64,000 nt of DNA from Planctomycetaceae bacterium (GTDB taxonomy: Bacteria; Planctomycetota; Planctomycetia; Planctomycetales; Planctomycetaceae). This document shows, piece by piece, positions 1-8,033 of this stretch. The notes beneath the pieces are model-generated. The model was not told the DNA's origin, ran no database searches, and saw nothing but the letters and a program-made list of their open reading frames with translations. How positions within the stretch are numbered: the stretch's first letter is position 1; every line of letters begins with the position of its first letter. The position numbers and the translations under genes were made by a program. Location of the stretch: contig JAKFWA010000017.1 in NCBI GenBank assembly GCA_021732995.1, positions 42,147 to 106,146 on the forward strand, in the 5' to 3' direction.

Positions 1-1
1 C

Positions 2-3000
2 GAGAACTTTCTGGCGGACCACCTGAAGGCGTTGAACCTGAAGACGCCGCTGCGGTTGCCGCGCCGGTCGATCATCCTCAACCGTCACGGCATCGCGCGG
101 GAGATGTCGCTGCCGATGGATGGCGACGACTATCAGAACGACTACGTGTCGTCTTACCGCGTCCGCAACGGTGTGCTGCATAACCCGACCAGTGACCGCC
201 GCACAACGAGCGGCACGTTTCACGTCACCGAAGGCGGCCTGCCGATCCCTCGGGACAAAAAGTCGGTCCCTCAGCAGACCTTCGCCGCGTTGATGCAGGC
301 CGCAGTGAATCCGCCTGACAAAGTGCAGGAACTGCCCTTCACCTCAGGCCGTGAACAACCCGCGCGTTCGTTTGTGTCGCTGCTCATCCGGCCGCTGGTC
401 TGCCCCGAAGTTCCGGGAGTCTGCGCCGAGAAGCGGATGGAAGTGCGGTTCTTCGCGCCAGGTTGCCTCGTCAGCAATCTCGACTTCGTGGAGTCGATCT
501 TTAGCAATGCGGGCGATCCTTATGCAGCCGAGAATGATTCCGGTCTCGACGTCGAACATTGGAGCGGACACACCGGCTGCGTGATTCTGGCTCCGCACCT
601 GGTGAAGATTCGCAAGAAGGACGTTGGCCTGCCGCACTACGATCAGGCGACGGCTCGCCAACGCGAAGATGGCATGTGCTGGAAGGACGAGGGCGACCTC
701 TACAACGAGGGGCAGGCGTTCAAGCTCACTTGCCGCACGGAAGCGGGTGTGATCGTCACCATCATCGCGGACAACTACTACGGCTACTGCAAGAAGGAAG
801 TCAAAACTCAGATCAGCTACGCGGCCAACCTGATGGGCAACGTCGAGGAAGAGCACGCCGGTGGCACGCTGGCCTTCGCGAGCTCCAACCTCGGTGAGGA
901 ATACGTGCCGCGCCCTCGTTCCTACAACGGCCGCACGTTTGCAGATGTGGCTCGTGATTACGGCGACAAGCTGATTGATGTCTTCCCCGAAGGCTACGCT
1001 CGCGACAAGAAGTATCCGAAGCTCGTTTATATCCCCGAGACAGCGCGCGCCAGCGTGCAAGGTCAGAAGATCACGTGGCAGACCAACGGTAAAGCACAGT
1101 CGCTGCCGCTGCTGCCCGATGAGACTTACATGACTCCCTCGGGCTATAAGATCCGTCTGGAGAAGCATCCGACGGCTCCATCCTGGCGATTGATTGGTAC
1201 GCTGTTCGAAGGCGTGCTCTGCCATAAGCCCTGCACCGTCAGCGGCGGCGGCAAGAGCGAGATCAGCAAGTCAGTCGTCGACTACGTGCTCTATGGGCCG
1301 ATCTTCGTCGCCGACCAGGACCGTGACCTGGAACTCGTGCAGAAGATCTTCGACTACGACTATCGGACGCGCTGGAAGACTGATGATCCGAAGGTGCAGG
1401 TGCCGACGTATTCCGCAAATCGTCCCAGCCGCAAGCTGCTCGATCCGAATCGCTCGCTGGGCAGCGTGATCAAGCTGCTAACGCCGTCGAGCGATTACAA
1501 CGACGACTACAACCGCTGGCTGGAAGGAATTCCCAGCTATATCTACGCGCTGGTCTTCATCATCAAACGCTTCCATCGTGGCGAAGCGGACGTCGATTGG
1601 CGCCAGAACTTTTCGGTAGACATCGTCAACGGCACTCCCGGCCATGAGCTGCGTTATCAGGGCCGCAAGCTGGTCGGCGACTACATGCGTGTGGGCCTCA
1701 GTTCGACCAACGCCTGGCGTACTTTCAAGCTGCGCCAGGACTTTGCTCCGGCGGACAAAGTTCAGACGGAAGACGATCTCACGGCGTCAGTCGTCGTACC
1801 GCGCAGCCAGTTGGAGAACCTCGGCGAAGTTGTCACGGACGCGATGGCCTACAAATTCGTCGAGAACTGCGAGTTCCGTCTGTTCCAGCGACCGGACGAT
1901 GCCGTGCATCGAGGACTCGACAAGCAGTCCGAATCCGATCTGGCCCGCGACGACAACTTCATTGTGAACTTTGAACCGCTCTCCAAAGAGCAGGTGGTCG
2001 ATATCTGTGAGCACGCGGTGGACCTCAGCCAGTTCACGCCGCCGATGCAGAGTCTGATGCGGGACGTAGCTCAGTCCACCGATCGCTACGTCGTGTGTTC
2101 AGCCGAGCCGCGTAAGATCGATGGTAAGCCGAGCCAGAATCCGCGCTATCTGCAGAACCGCCCTGATCTGGTGGCTCCCATCAAGAAGTATGTTTCCGAG
2201 ATGGGCGTGCGACTGGCTCGCGCGATCCCGGCCGACAAGCCGGTGCACATTCCGGTGCAGGCGGTCCTGTTCGGTCGCCGCAACAATCCGCCGGATTATG
2301 CGAAGGGCATTCGACCGCTGGCGGTCTACAACCCGCTGCACTATCAGGAACTGCCCGAACTGTTCATGGACTTCGTCAGTTCGCTGACCGGAAAGAGTCC
2401 CTCGACAACTGGAGCAGGCAGCGAAGGCGCCCTGACGAAGGGACCGTTCAACGCGCTGCTGCCGATTACGGATCTCAACAACGCATTGGTGAGCTACCTG
2501 CTCACCGGCCTGGCGGGATATTCAACGGCCGCCGGCTTCGTCGGACCGAATGTTCGCGTTGATCATGACATCAGCCTGCTCATTCCGGAGATCTGGTGCC
2601 GCCTGAGTCCTAAAGAGCGGGAACCTCAGTTCCTGATCAGTGAAGGGCTACTCGAAAAGATCGACGACTACGATCACAACGGCAAGCGGATCCTCGCGAG
2701 CCGACTGGGCTATCGAGTGACCTCGCGGTTCATTCGCCGCTTCGTCGGGCGCGTCTTCGATAACCCGAACAAGGTTTTCGATGACGCCCTGCTGCGACCG
2801 GAAACTCAGAACCCGGACGCCTTCGCTGACGGCGTGTGCTACATCAACGAAGCCCACGAACGCGTCGCGAAGCTGTATTTCGAAGACGGCTGCGTTGAGC
2901 AAGCCTGCCCGCCGCTGAAGGCTCTGCTGGCCATTATGGCGTTCGGCAACTACGAAGGCCGCGATGCCACGCATCCGGAGATTCGTCGCTTGTTTGAACG

Positions 3001-3241
3001 CGATGCGATGCTGAATTCCGACTGGTACCGCCGCCGCCTGCAGAAGAAGCAGGAACGCGATATCGAGCTGTGGACGCGGCAGGTGGACTACGTCCAGAAG
3101 ACACTGGACCGTGGAGCCATCGGTGCGGAGAACATGAATCTCAACGGACGCCTGGACTACGCGAAGGCACAACTATCGAAGGTTTCAAGCCCGGAATACC
3201 TGAAGTCACTGGTGGGTTGCCTTGGTGCAGACCCCATGTAG
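2..3241 (+). CDS. Putative PPi-type phosphoenolpyruvate carboxykinase, 5' end cut by window
   Basis: The frame is open from base 2, ten codons before the first possible TTG start at 32, so the true start lies outside the window. About 1080 residues are visible, ending at TAG. The protein is cytosolic in character, with no signal peptide or membrane segment. It carries a P-loop-like SGGGKSEISKS stretch (404-414, counting from the TTG) preceded by HKPCTV, and conserved-looking blocks such as HWSGHTGC and NYYGYCKKE. I recognise this as the large (about 1100-1200 residue) PPi-dependent PEP carboxykinase family described from Entamoeba and Propionibacterium, which interconverts PEP and oxaloacetate using pyrophosphate. 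It shares almost nothing with ATP/GTP PEPCK beyond the nucleotide-site-like loop. The assignment rests on remembered family resemblance, not an alignment. That a large conserved enzyme is encoded here is certain; the name is less so. A hairpin terminator follows. Confidence 0.68.
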   Translation, partial: ENFLADHLKALNLKTPLRLPRRSIILNRHGIAREMSLPMDGDDYQNDYVSSYRVRNGVLHNPTSDRRTTSGTFHVTEGGLPIPRDKKSVPQQTFAALMQAAVNPPDKVQELPFTSGREQPARSFVSLLIRPLVCPEVPGVCAEKRMEVRFFAPGCLVSNLDFVESIFSNAGDPYAAENDSGLDVEHWSGHTGCVILAPHLVKIRKKDVGLPHYDQATARQREDGMCWKDEGDLYNEGQAFKLTCRTEAGVIVTIIADNYYGYCKKEVKTQISYAANLMGNVEEEHAGGTLAFASSNLGEEYVPRPRSYNGRTFADVARDYGDKLIDVFPEGYARDKKYPKLVYIPETARASVQGQKITWQTNGKAQSLPLLPDETYMTPSGYKIRLEKHPTAPSWRLIGTLFEGVLCHKPCTVSGGGKSEISKSVVDYVLYGPIFVADQDRDLELVQKIFDYDYRTRWKTDDPKVQVPTYSANRPSRKLLDPNRSLGSVIKLLTPSSDYNDDYNRWLEGIPSYIYALVFIIKRFHRGEADVDWRQNFSVDIVNGTPGHELRYQGRKLVGDYMRVGLSSTNAWRTFKLRQDFAPADKVQTEDDLTASVVVPRSQLENLGEVVTDAMAYKFVENCEFRLFQRPDDAVHRGLDKQSESDLARDDNFIVNFEPLSKEQVVDICEHAVDLSQFTPPMQSLMRDVAQSTDRYVVCSAEPRKIDGKPSQNPRYLQNRPDLVAPIKKYVSEMGVRLARAIPADKPVHIPVQAVLFGRRNNPPDYAKGIRPLAVYNPLHYQELPELFMDFVSSLTGKSPSTTGAGSEGALTKGPFNALLPITDLNNALVSYLLTGLAGYSTAAGFVGPNVRVDHDISLLIPEIWCRLSPKEREPQFLISEGLLEKIDDYDHNGKRILASRLGYRVTSRFIRRFVGRVFDNPNKVFDDALLRPETQNPDAFADGVCYINEAHERVAKLYFEDGCVEQACPPLKALLAIMAFGNYEGRDATHPEIRRLFERDAMLNSDWYRRRLQKKQERDIELWTRQVDYVQKTLDRGAIGAENMNLNGRLDYAKAQLSKVSSPEYLKSLVGCLGADPM

Positions 3242-3267
3242 TTGCTGATTCGATCGCACCTGGCAAC

Positions 3268-3298
3268 AAAAAAACCGCGTCTCAGCGAGACGCGGTTT
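3268..3298 (-). terminator. Intrinsic terminator between convergent genes
   Basis: A perfect 12-bp stem (AAACCGCGTCTC pairing with GAGACGCGGTTT) with a 3-nt loop occupies 3272-3298. On its left is a run of seven A, which reads as a U-tract for the minus-strand gene that ends at 3327. The hairpin can also stop the plus-strand gene ending at 3241, although no T-run follows on that side beyond TTT. Confidence 0.8.
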
Positions 3299-3326
3299 GA
3301 ACTTCGAACCACCCACAATCGGGTGA

Positions 3327-3686
3327 TTACTGGCGACGGACGCGACGACGGACGTCGGTTTCCAGCACGCCGAAGGCCTGCTCGTGACGCTGCAGCGCCA
3401 TCGACAATGCCTGCAGTAGTCGCTTGGCGGTGAAGTGATTCATGATGATCCGCTGCGTGACTGGCACGCGGACTTCACCTTGAGCATAAGGATTCGGATT
3501 CAGGCCGAGATCGAGAATCAGTTCCTCAGGGGTGCTCGACACGCGACAGAAGTTCGCGTAACCGGCGACGACTTGAGAGTCATCAACGGTCAGCGTCTGC
3601 TGCAACTGCTGTGGCTGCGGAGCAGCTTCAGCGGGAGCGGCAGGTTCATCTGTCTTGGTCTTCTCTTCAGTCTTCTCTTTTGCCAC
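3327..3686 (-). CDS. DUF3467 family protein
   Basis: A small soluble protein of 119 residues. I chose the GTG at 3686 because AAGGAGAG lies just upstream (3691-3700); a longer ATG reading at 3707 would place this ribosome site inside the gene. The first 35 residues are charged and low in complexity (KEKTEEKTKTDE, then Ala/Pro/Gln-rich). The rest is the conserved DUF3467 fold: VVAGYANFCRVSSTPEE, a DLGLNPNP stretch, VPVTQRIIMNHFTAKRLLQAL, ending in a basic tail RRRVRRQ. The family is widespread in planctomycetes and other bacteria and its biochemical role is unknown. It stands alone, facing the preceding large gene, and ends at a strong hairpin. Confidence 0.85.
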   Translation of the reverse strand: MAKEKTEEKTKTDEPAAPAEAAPQPQQLQQTLTVDDSQVVAGYANFCRVSSTPEELILDLGLNPNPYAQGEVRVPVTQRIIMNHFTAKRLLQALSMALQRHEQAFGVLETDVRRRVRRQ

Positions 3687-4059
3687 AGCTCTCTCTCCTT
3701 GGATCAACTCGTGCTTGCAACGAGCTCCTCATACCCCGCGTCTGCCCGCAGACACATTCTGCGAGTTTTCTCGCAAGCGCTTGGATTGACGGACGTTAGC
3801 TGGGCTAAGTTCGATGAATCAACGCTAATTCCGCGATCCCCAGGCAGAGTTTCCACTCTAAAACGTAAGCTGGGCAACAAGCGCAGAGCGGGTTCTCTCG
3901 ACACGCCGAGTCCTTGCAGGCTCAATCCTGCAGTGGCTCTGCCGGTTCGGATGCTCGGCCGCAGGCATTGAATCAGTGATGGCTATCGTGCGGAACGTCC
4001 CACCGGTCAAACGAATGAGACGATCTGATCGCCACGATGTCGTGAGCTTCTCTCGCCGG
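3687..4059. other. Intergenic 373 bp
   Basis: This should hold the promoter of the DUF3467 gene (reading left), since its ribosome site is at 3691-3700. I see no convincing -35/-10 pair. The only structure is a weak 6-bp inverted repeat, TGCAGG...CCTGCA, near 3915-3933. Open frames here (for example on the plus strand up to 3971) have no family features and no ribosome site. Confidence 0.5.
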
Positions 4060-5334
4060 TTAGTGAGCGAGTTCTTCTGATACCGGCTTCAGGTTGTGCT
4101 GGTCGTCGAACTGCATGTCGGCGGCTTCGGCGATGATTTCCAGGTCGGGGCGTTGAGCAATTTCGTCGCGAAACGCCTCGCTGACGAGCACTTCGCCCAG
4201 GTGCAGCGTGTCCGAGATATGTACCACGCGGGCGTCTTGAGGCTCACAGATACCGCAGGACGGCAGGGCTTGTTCGAGCACGTCGCTGTCGGTCTCAAAA
4301 AAAGCCGGAATCGCGGCGGCGGAAGGGTGATTGCCGGTAATGCAATTAATCTGAGTAATATGTCGATTCACAGCCTCTGCGGTGCGACGATTCGTGAATT
4401 CGGCCAGTCCGATTCCGGTGCCGTTGCCGTGGGTCTCGTGGGTCAGGCCGCGTACAAAAACACGGCGAACTTTATACTCGTCGTTCTCTGTGGCGGCGTG
4501 ATCGTTGTATTTACGACCAATCACATTGGTATCCATTCCCGTGCCGCTGATGTTTTTGCCGATGCGATCAATGATCAGCAGTTGGATGTACTGAAACGGC
4601 AGACGCGGCATCCACTGGCGGGCAATCTTCAGCAGTTCCGATTCGCGTTCGTAGAAGTCGTTGGGAGCCACGGCTTCGATCATTCCCGTTTCGTCGAACG
4701 CATTCTCCACAATAGCGACGCCCGCGACGATGCGGCATTTCTCCAGGACGGATTTCGCGACGGCGCGAATGATTTCCAGAAAGCTGAAGTCGGCGATCGC
4801 GCGGTGATAGATCTTGGCGCCTTCGTGTTTGCCGAGCCCGATCAGCATCATCTTGTGCAGGCCAGACTCAACGGGCCCGACGAAGCCCGTGTGCGGCTTG
4901 ACGCGACCACAGACGATGACGTGATCGCATTGATAAGCGTTCTTGTCGAAGTGCACCGGAATGCCCTGCGGCGTGCGGTCGACGATCACGGTTTCCATGC
5001 TGGAGCGAATCTCGGCGCCGGTAAAGGCTTCCGTGATGCCATAGTCGGTTAGGATTTGTCGCTGGCCTTCGGGGGTTCCACCGCCGTGGCTGCCCATCGC
5101 CGGGATGATGATCGGGACCGCGTTCAGCTTGCGCACGTGATCGCAGATCGCCTTGATGATGATCGCAATGTTGGCGATGCCGCGGCTGCCCGCGCTGATC
5201 GCGACGGTCTGCCCGGCCTTCACCTTGGTGCTGAGGTTCAACTTGCTCAACTGCCGATCGACTTCGCCGGGGATGTCGGCCAGGCGGGGCGCGTCAAACT
5301 TCTGGCGTACTCGCAGCATCTTCGGAAATCGCAT
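4060..5334 (-). CDS. LarA-like / DUF2088 family protein (nickel-pincer lactate racemase superfamily)
   Basis: A 424-residue soluble protein. I start it at the ATG at 5334, with GAAGGA eight bases upstream; the TTG six codons earlier has no such support. The N-terminal half shows the LarA-type signature region: an ISAGSRG loop near residue 50, PAMGSHGGGTPEGQ near 79-92 and later KPHTGFVGPVESGLHKMMLIGLGKHEGA. In LarA, histidines and a lysine in this part bind or hold the nickel-pincer cofactor. The C-terminal part (FVRGLTHETHGNGTGIGLAEF, NCITGNHPSAAAIP) fits the second LarA-type domain. Close relatives act on 2-hydroxy acids or are uncharacterised, so racemase activity on lactate should not be assumed. 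I see no larB, larC or larE neighbours. Confidence 0.82.
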   Translation of the reverse strand: MRFPKMLRVRQKFDAPRLADIPGEVDRQLSKLNLSTKVKAGQTVAISAGSRGIANIAIIIKAICDHVRKLNAVPIIIPAMGSHGGGTPEGQRQILTDYGITEAFTGAEIRSSMETVIVDRTPQGIPVHFDKNAYQCDHVIVCGRVKPHTGFVGPVESGLHKMMLIGLGKHEGAKIYHRAIADFSFLEIIRAVAKSVLEKCRIVAGVAIVENAFDETGMIEAVAPNDFYERESELLKIARQWMPRLPFQYIQLLIIDRIGKNISGTGMDTNVIGRKYNDHAATENDEYKVRRVFVRGLTHETHGNGTGIGLAEFTNRRTAEAVNRHITQINCITGNHPSAAAIPAFFETDSDVLEQALPSCGICEPQDARVVHISDTLHLGEVLVSEAFRDEIAQRPDLEIIAEAADMQFDDQHNLKPVSEELAH

Positions 5335-5452
5335 CGCGGATCCTTCGGGCAATCACAGGGCAGGAGCGTCGGCAAATATGCCGGAGCGTGCATTGTGAAA
5401 CGCACTTGAGGACGGACGCAAGCGGGGCGGGCGATCAGAAGCCGTTTGACCT

Positions 5453-6340
5453 TCAGCGGGGCTGGTTCGGCGTCAGCTTCTGCATGTCATTGACCCGGAT
5501 TACCAGCAGGCGTTGCAGCTTGCCGGACTTGTCCAGCGAGCGGAAGAAAGCATCGCCGACGGTCTGTGAATCGGTCTCTCCGGCGGTCAGCACGGCCAAC
5601 TCGCCGATGTTCAGGTTCATCTCGAACTGCTGGTCGTAGAGCGGTTCAACTTCGGGGGCTCGACGTCGAGTCCAGTTCAGCGGTGTGGCCACCGGTCTCG
5701 GAATCGTTTCGCCATGGTGGATTTCCGGCTGGAACTTGAGTTTCACCCAGCCGTCCTGCTCGCGCTCCACTCGCACGCGAACCACGCACTTCGCTTCTTC
5801 GTAGATGCGCGGTTCGAGTGATTTTTCTGAGAAGATGCTCAGCATCGGCTGCGCGTCAGTGACCTCGATCGGGGCGTCGGATCCCGCCAGCACGCTGATC
5901 GTGCGGCCGATGATGCGGCGGGACGAATCGATCGTCTCGGGTTTGCCCGATGAGAGTTCCAGAAGTTCGGCCAGCGCGCGAGGCGGGTGTGAGCCACAAT
6001 GTCCGAGTCGCCAGCCGTTGTGCTTGAGCCGCTGTCGAATGTCTGCGGGCATGCCAGCGATCTGATCAATCTCACGCCACAGGTGATCGCCCATCATGGA
6101 GTCATCGGTCGGGCGGTCAACGAACAGCACTTCCAACTGCACGGACTGCTTCGGAGCCACAATCGGCGGCAGTTTAAATTCATCACGCTTCGTGTGGTTC
6201 GTGGTGGAAATCATCTCGCAGCCGCAGAGCACTCCCAACAGCAACAGCCACGCCATGCACCATCCGCGCAGCCAGCAGGACCTGCGGGCGCGAGTCAGCG
6301 GCGCACACATTGACGTTGCGCATGACACGGGATGAGACAT
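5453..6340 (-). CDS. Putative lipoprotein of unknown function
   Basis: A 295-residue reading from the ATG at 6340; another ATG at 6310 is possible and neither has a clear ribosome site. A basic N-terminus (TRARRSCWLRG) is followed by a hydrophobic stretch and a lipobox-like LLGVLCGC, so the mature protein should be lipid-anchored. The remainder is a mixed alpha/beta domain without cysteine clusters: VQLEVLFVDRP, a region with WRLGHCGSHPP, and a beta-rich end (LKFQPEIHHGE, FEMNLNIGELAVLTAG, LLVIRV). The opening resembles short secretin-like or pilus-assembly accessory domains of planctomycetes, but I do not recognise a named family. A degenerate inverted repeat lies upstream. Confidence 0.7.
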   Translation of the reverse strand: MSHPVSCATSMCAPLTRARRSCWLRGWCMAWLLLLGVLCGCEMISTTNHTKRDEFKLPPIVAPKQSVQLEVLFVDRPTDDSMMGDHLWREIDQIAGMPADIRQRLKHNGWRLGHCGSHPPRALAELLELSSGKPETIDSSRRIIGRTISVLAGSDAPIEVTDAQPMLSIFSEKSLEPRIYEEAKCVVRVRVEREQDGWVKLKFQPEIHHGETIPRPVATPLNWTRRRAPEVEPLYDQQFEMNLNIGELAVLTAGETDSQTVGDAFFRSLDKSGKLQRLLVIRVNDMQKLTPNQPR

Positions 6341-6491
6341 AGGGCGAGACGATCGAGGAGGGGGAAACGAACTGTGAACGAACGCGGCAGAGGTGCCAAA
6401 ACTGCGGAAGCATTGAAGGGAGCGGGACTCTATGCCGGTCCGGAAAAATGAGTCAACTGCGATCTGGAACGGCACTTAGCCCGCTCGCAAC

Positions 6492-6633
6492 GTAGGGTGG
6501 GACCAGCATTCGAGGTCGTGAGCGGTGGGCCGGCGCGATCGAGCCCTGTTGTTGGCGGAGGCGTACCGTTGAGCTCTGGTGTTGTCGGATGCGCAGGCCC
6601 ACCGGGCAATTGCGATCGCTTGTCCCACCCTAC
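6492..6633. repeat. Degenerate inverted repeat of the GTAGGGTGGGACCAGC family
   Basis: GTAGGGTGGGAC (6492-6503) pairs with GTCCCACCCTAC (6622-6633), and a nested pair CGGTGGGCC (6523-6531) / GGCCCACCG (6596-6604) lies inside. The outer and inner words are the same as those in the perfect 32-bp inverted repeat at 53615-53692, so this is a decayed copy of one family. It fills the gap between two minus-strand genes. Confidence 0.75.
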
Positions 6634-6653
6634 TTTGCTGCGGTCGACGCAAT

Positions 6654-8033
6654 TTACCAGAGTTGACTCAACACCCGACCCGTTGAGATGCGATGCGGCA
6701 GACCGTCAGCTCGCAGCACGTTCTGAGCGGGGTCAACACCCAGCGCGGCACAGATTGTCGCTGTGACATCGGCAGGCGAAACCGGCGAATCCGTGACGTA
6801 GGCAGCCTGCGAGTCTGTCGCGCCAATAACGGTTCCGCGACGCAGGCCGGCTCCGGCCATCAGGATCGTAAACGCATGTGGCCAGTGATCCCGACTGGCC
6901 CACGGCTTTGAGATGCGCGGCGTGCGGCCGAAGTCGCCCATCCACACCACCAGCGTTTCATCCAGCAGCCCGCGTTCGTCGAGGTCCGCGATGAACGCTG
7001 CCAAAGTCTGATCGGCGCGCGGTAGCAGGCTGTCCTGCATCAACGGGAAATGATTGCGGTGAGTGTCCCAGGGGTTGTTCGCCAGCTTCGGTCCACGGCC
7101 ATCCGCCCAGTCCTGCTCTTCGTTGCCCCAATACACGGTGACGAATCGAGCCCCCGCTTCGACCAGCCTCCGAGCCAGCAACACCGATCGACCGTGTCGA
7201 TGTCGGCCATAGCGATCCTGCGTCGCTGACGATTCCGTATGCACGTCGAACGCACGATCGACCGATTCGCGACTCAGGATGTCGAAGGCTTGACGCTGGA
7301 AGTCGTCAAAGCGTTCGCGATTCGCCGCCCGCGAGACCTGATGCTCAATGCCCACGTGCTTCAGCAAGTCGGCTCGCGCCGCCTGCCGTCGCAGCGAGAT
7401 CTCGGCCTGCCGCGCAAACGGCGGTCGAGTGATTTCGCCCGTCGGGCTGATGTTCACGGCAAACGGATCGCTCGAGGGCCCCAGCACGCCGCCGTTCTGT
7501 CCGGGCAGCACGCGAGCCTCCATCGTCATGACATCCGGCAACTGAATGTGCCGAGGCAATGAAGTTGGAGCGCGATCAGCCTGCGAGAACGCACAACCGA
7601 TGTGCGGCAAGTCCGTCGCTTCCACCTTCAACCCACCTGCCGAGCTGATATGCGAATAGCCTGTCAGCATCTGGTAGACGGCCGGATCATGCACCAGCTG
7701 GTCATGCTGCACCGACCGGATCTGCAGCAGGTGGTGCATCTGCTGAGCCACTCGCGGCATCAGTTCCGACACCAGGATGCCGGGCACCGACGTCGCGATC
7801 GGCGCGTAGGGACCACGAATTTCCGCCGGAGCCTGCGGCTTCATATCCAGCAGGTCGATGTGCGACGGACCTCCATCCATATAGAGCAGCACGCACGACT
7901 TGGCCTTCGAGAGCACCGTCGACGCCTCTGCCTTCGCGGCACAAGCCTGCAGCAGTGTCGGCAGCGACAGCGCTCCCAGACTTCCCACAGACAGCAGTTG
8001 TCGGCGTGGCAGCACGGGCATGGCGGTTCTCAT
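6654..8033 (-). CDS. DUF1501 family exported protein (copy 1)
   Basis: A 459-residue protein with an N-terminal LPRRQLLSVGSLGALSL segment, which looks like a twin-arginine signal. The DUF1501 (sulfatase/alkaline phosphatase-like fold) landmarks are present: VLLYMDGGPSHIDLLDMKP after the signal, DRYGRHRHGRSVLLARRLVEAGARFVTVYW, DTHRNHF, and LLDETLVVWMGDFGRTPRIS near the C-terminus, where metal ligands sit in alkaline-phosphatase-fold enzymes. The start ATG overlaps the stop of the upstream gene (TCAT at 8030-8033, ATGA in sense), indicating translational coupling. Planctomycete DUF1501 genes usually sit beside DUF1549/DUF1553 genes; this one follows a dimethylformamidase-like gene instead. The substrate is unknown. 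Confidence 0.9.
   Translation of the reverse strand: MRTAMPVLPRRQLLSVGSLGALSLPTLLQACAAKAEASTVLSKAKSCVLLYMDGGPSHIDLLDMKPQAPAEIRGPYAPIATSVPGILVSELMPRVAQQMHHLLQIRSVQHDQLVHDPAVYQMLTGYSHISSAGGLKVEATDLPHIGCAFSQADRAPTSLPRHIQLPDVMTMEARVLPGQNGGVLGPSSDPFAVNISPTGEITRPPFARQAEISLRRQAARADLLKHVGIEHQVSRAANRERFDDFQRQAFDILSRESVDRAFDVHTESSATQDRYGRHRHGRSVLLARRLVEAGARFVTVYWGNEEQDWADGRGPKLANNPWDTHRNHFPLMQDSLLPRADQTLAAFIADLDERGLLDETLVVWMGDFGRTPRISKPWASRDHWPHAFTILMAGAGLRRGTVIGATDSQAAYVTDSPVSPADVTATICAALGVDPAQNVLRADGLPHRISTGRVLSQLW

Noticed and set aside
344..1225. A 293-codon minus-strand frame
   Set aside because: Antisense to the PPi-PEPCK-like gene; His/Arg/Leu-rich composition typical of a shadow frame.
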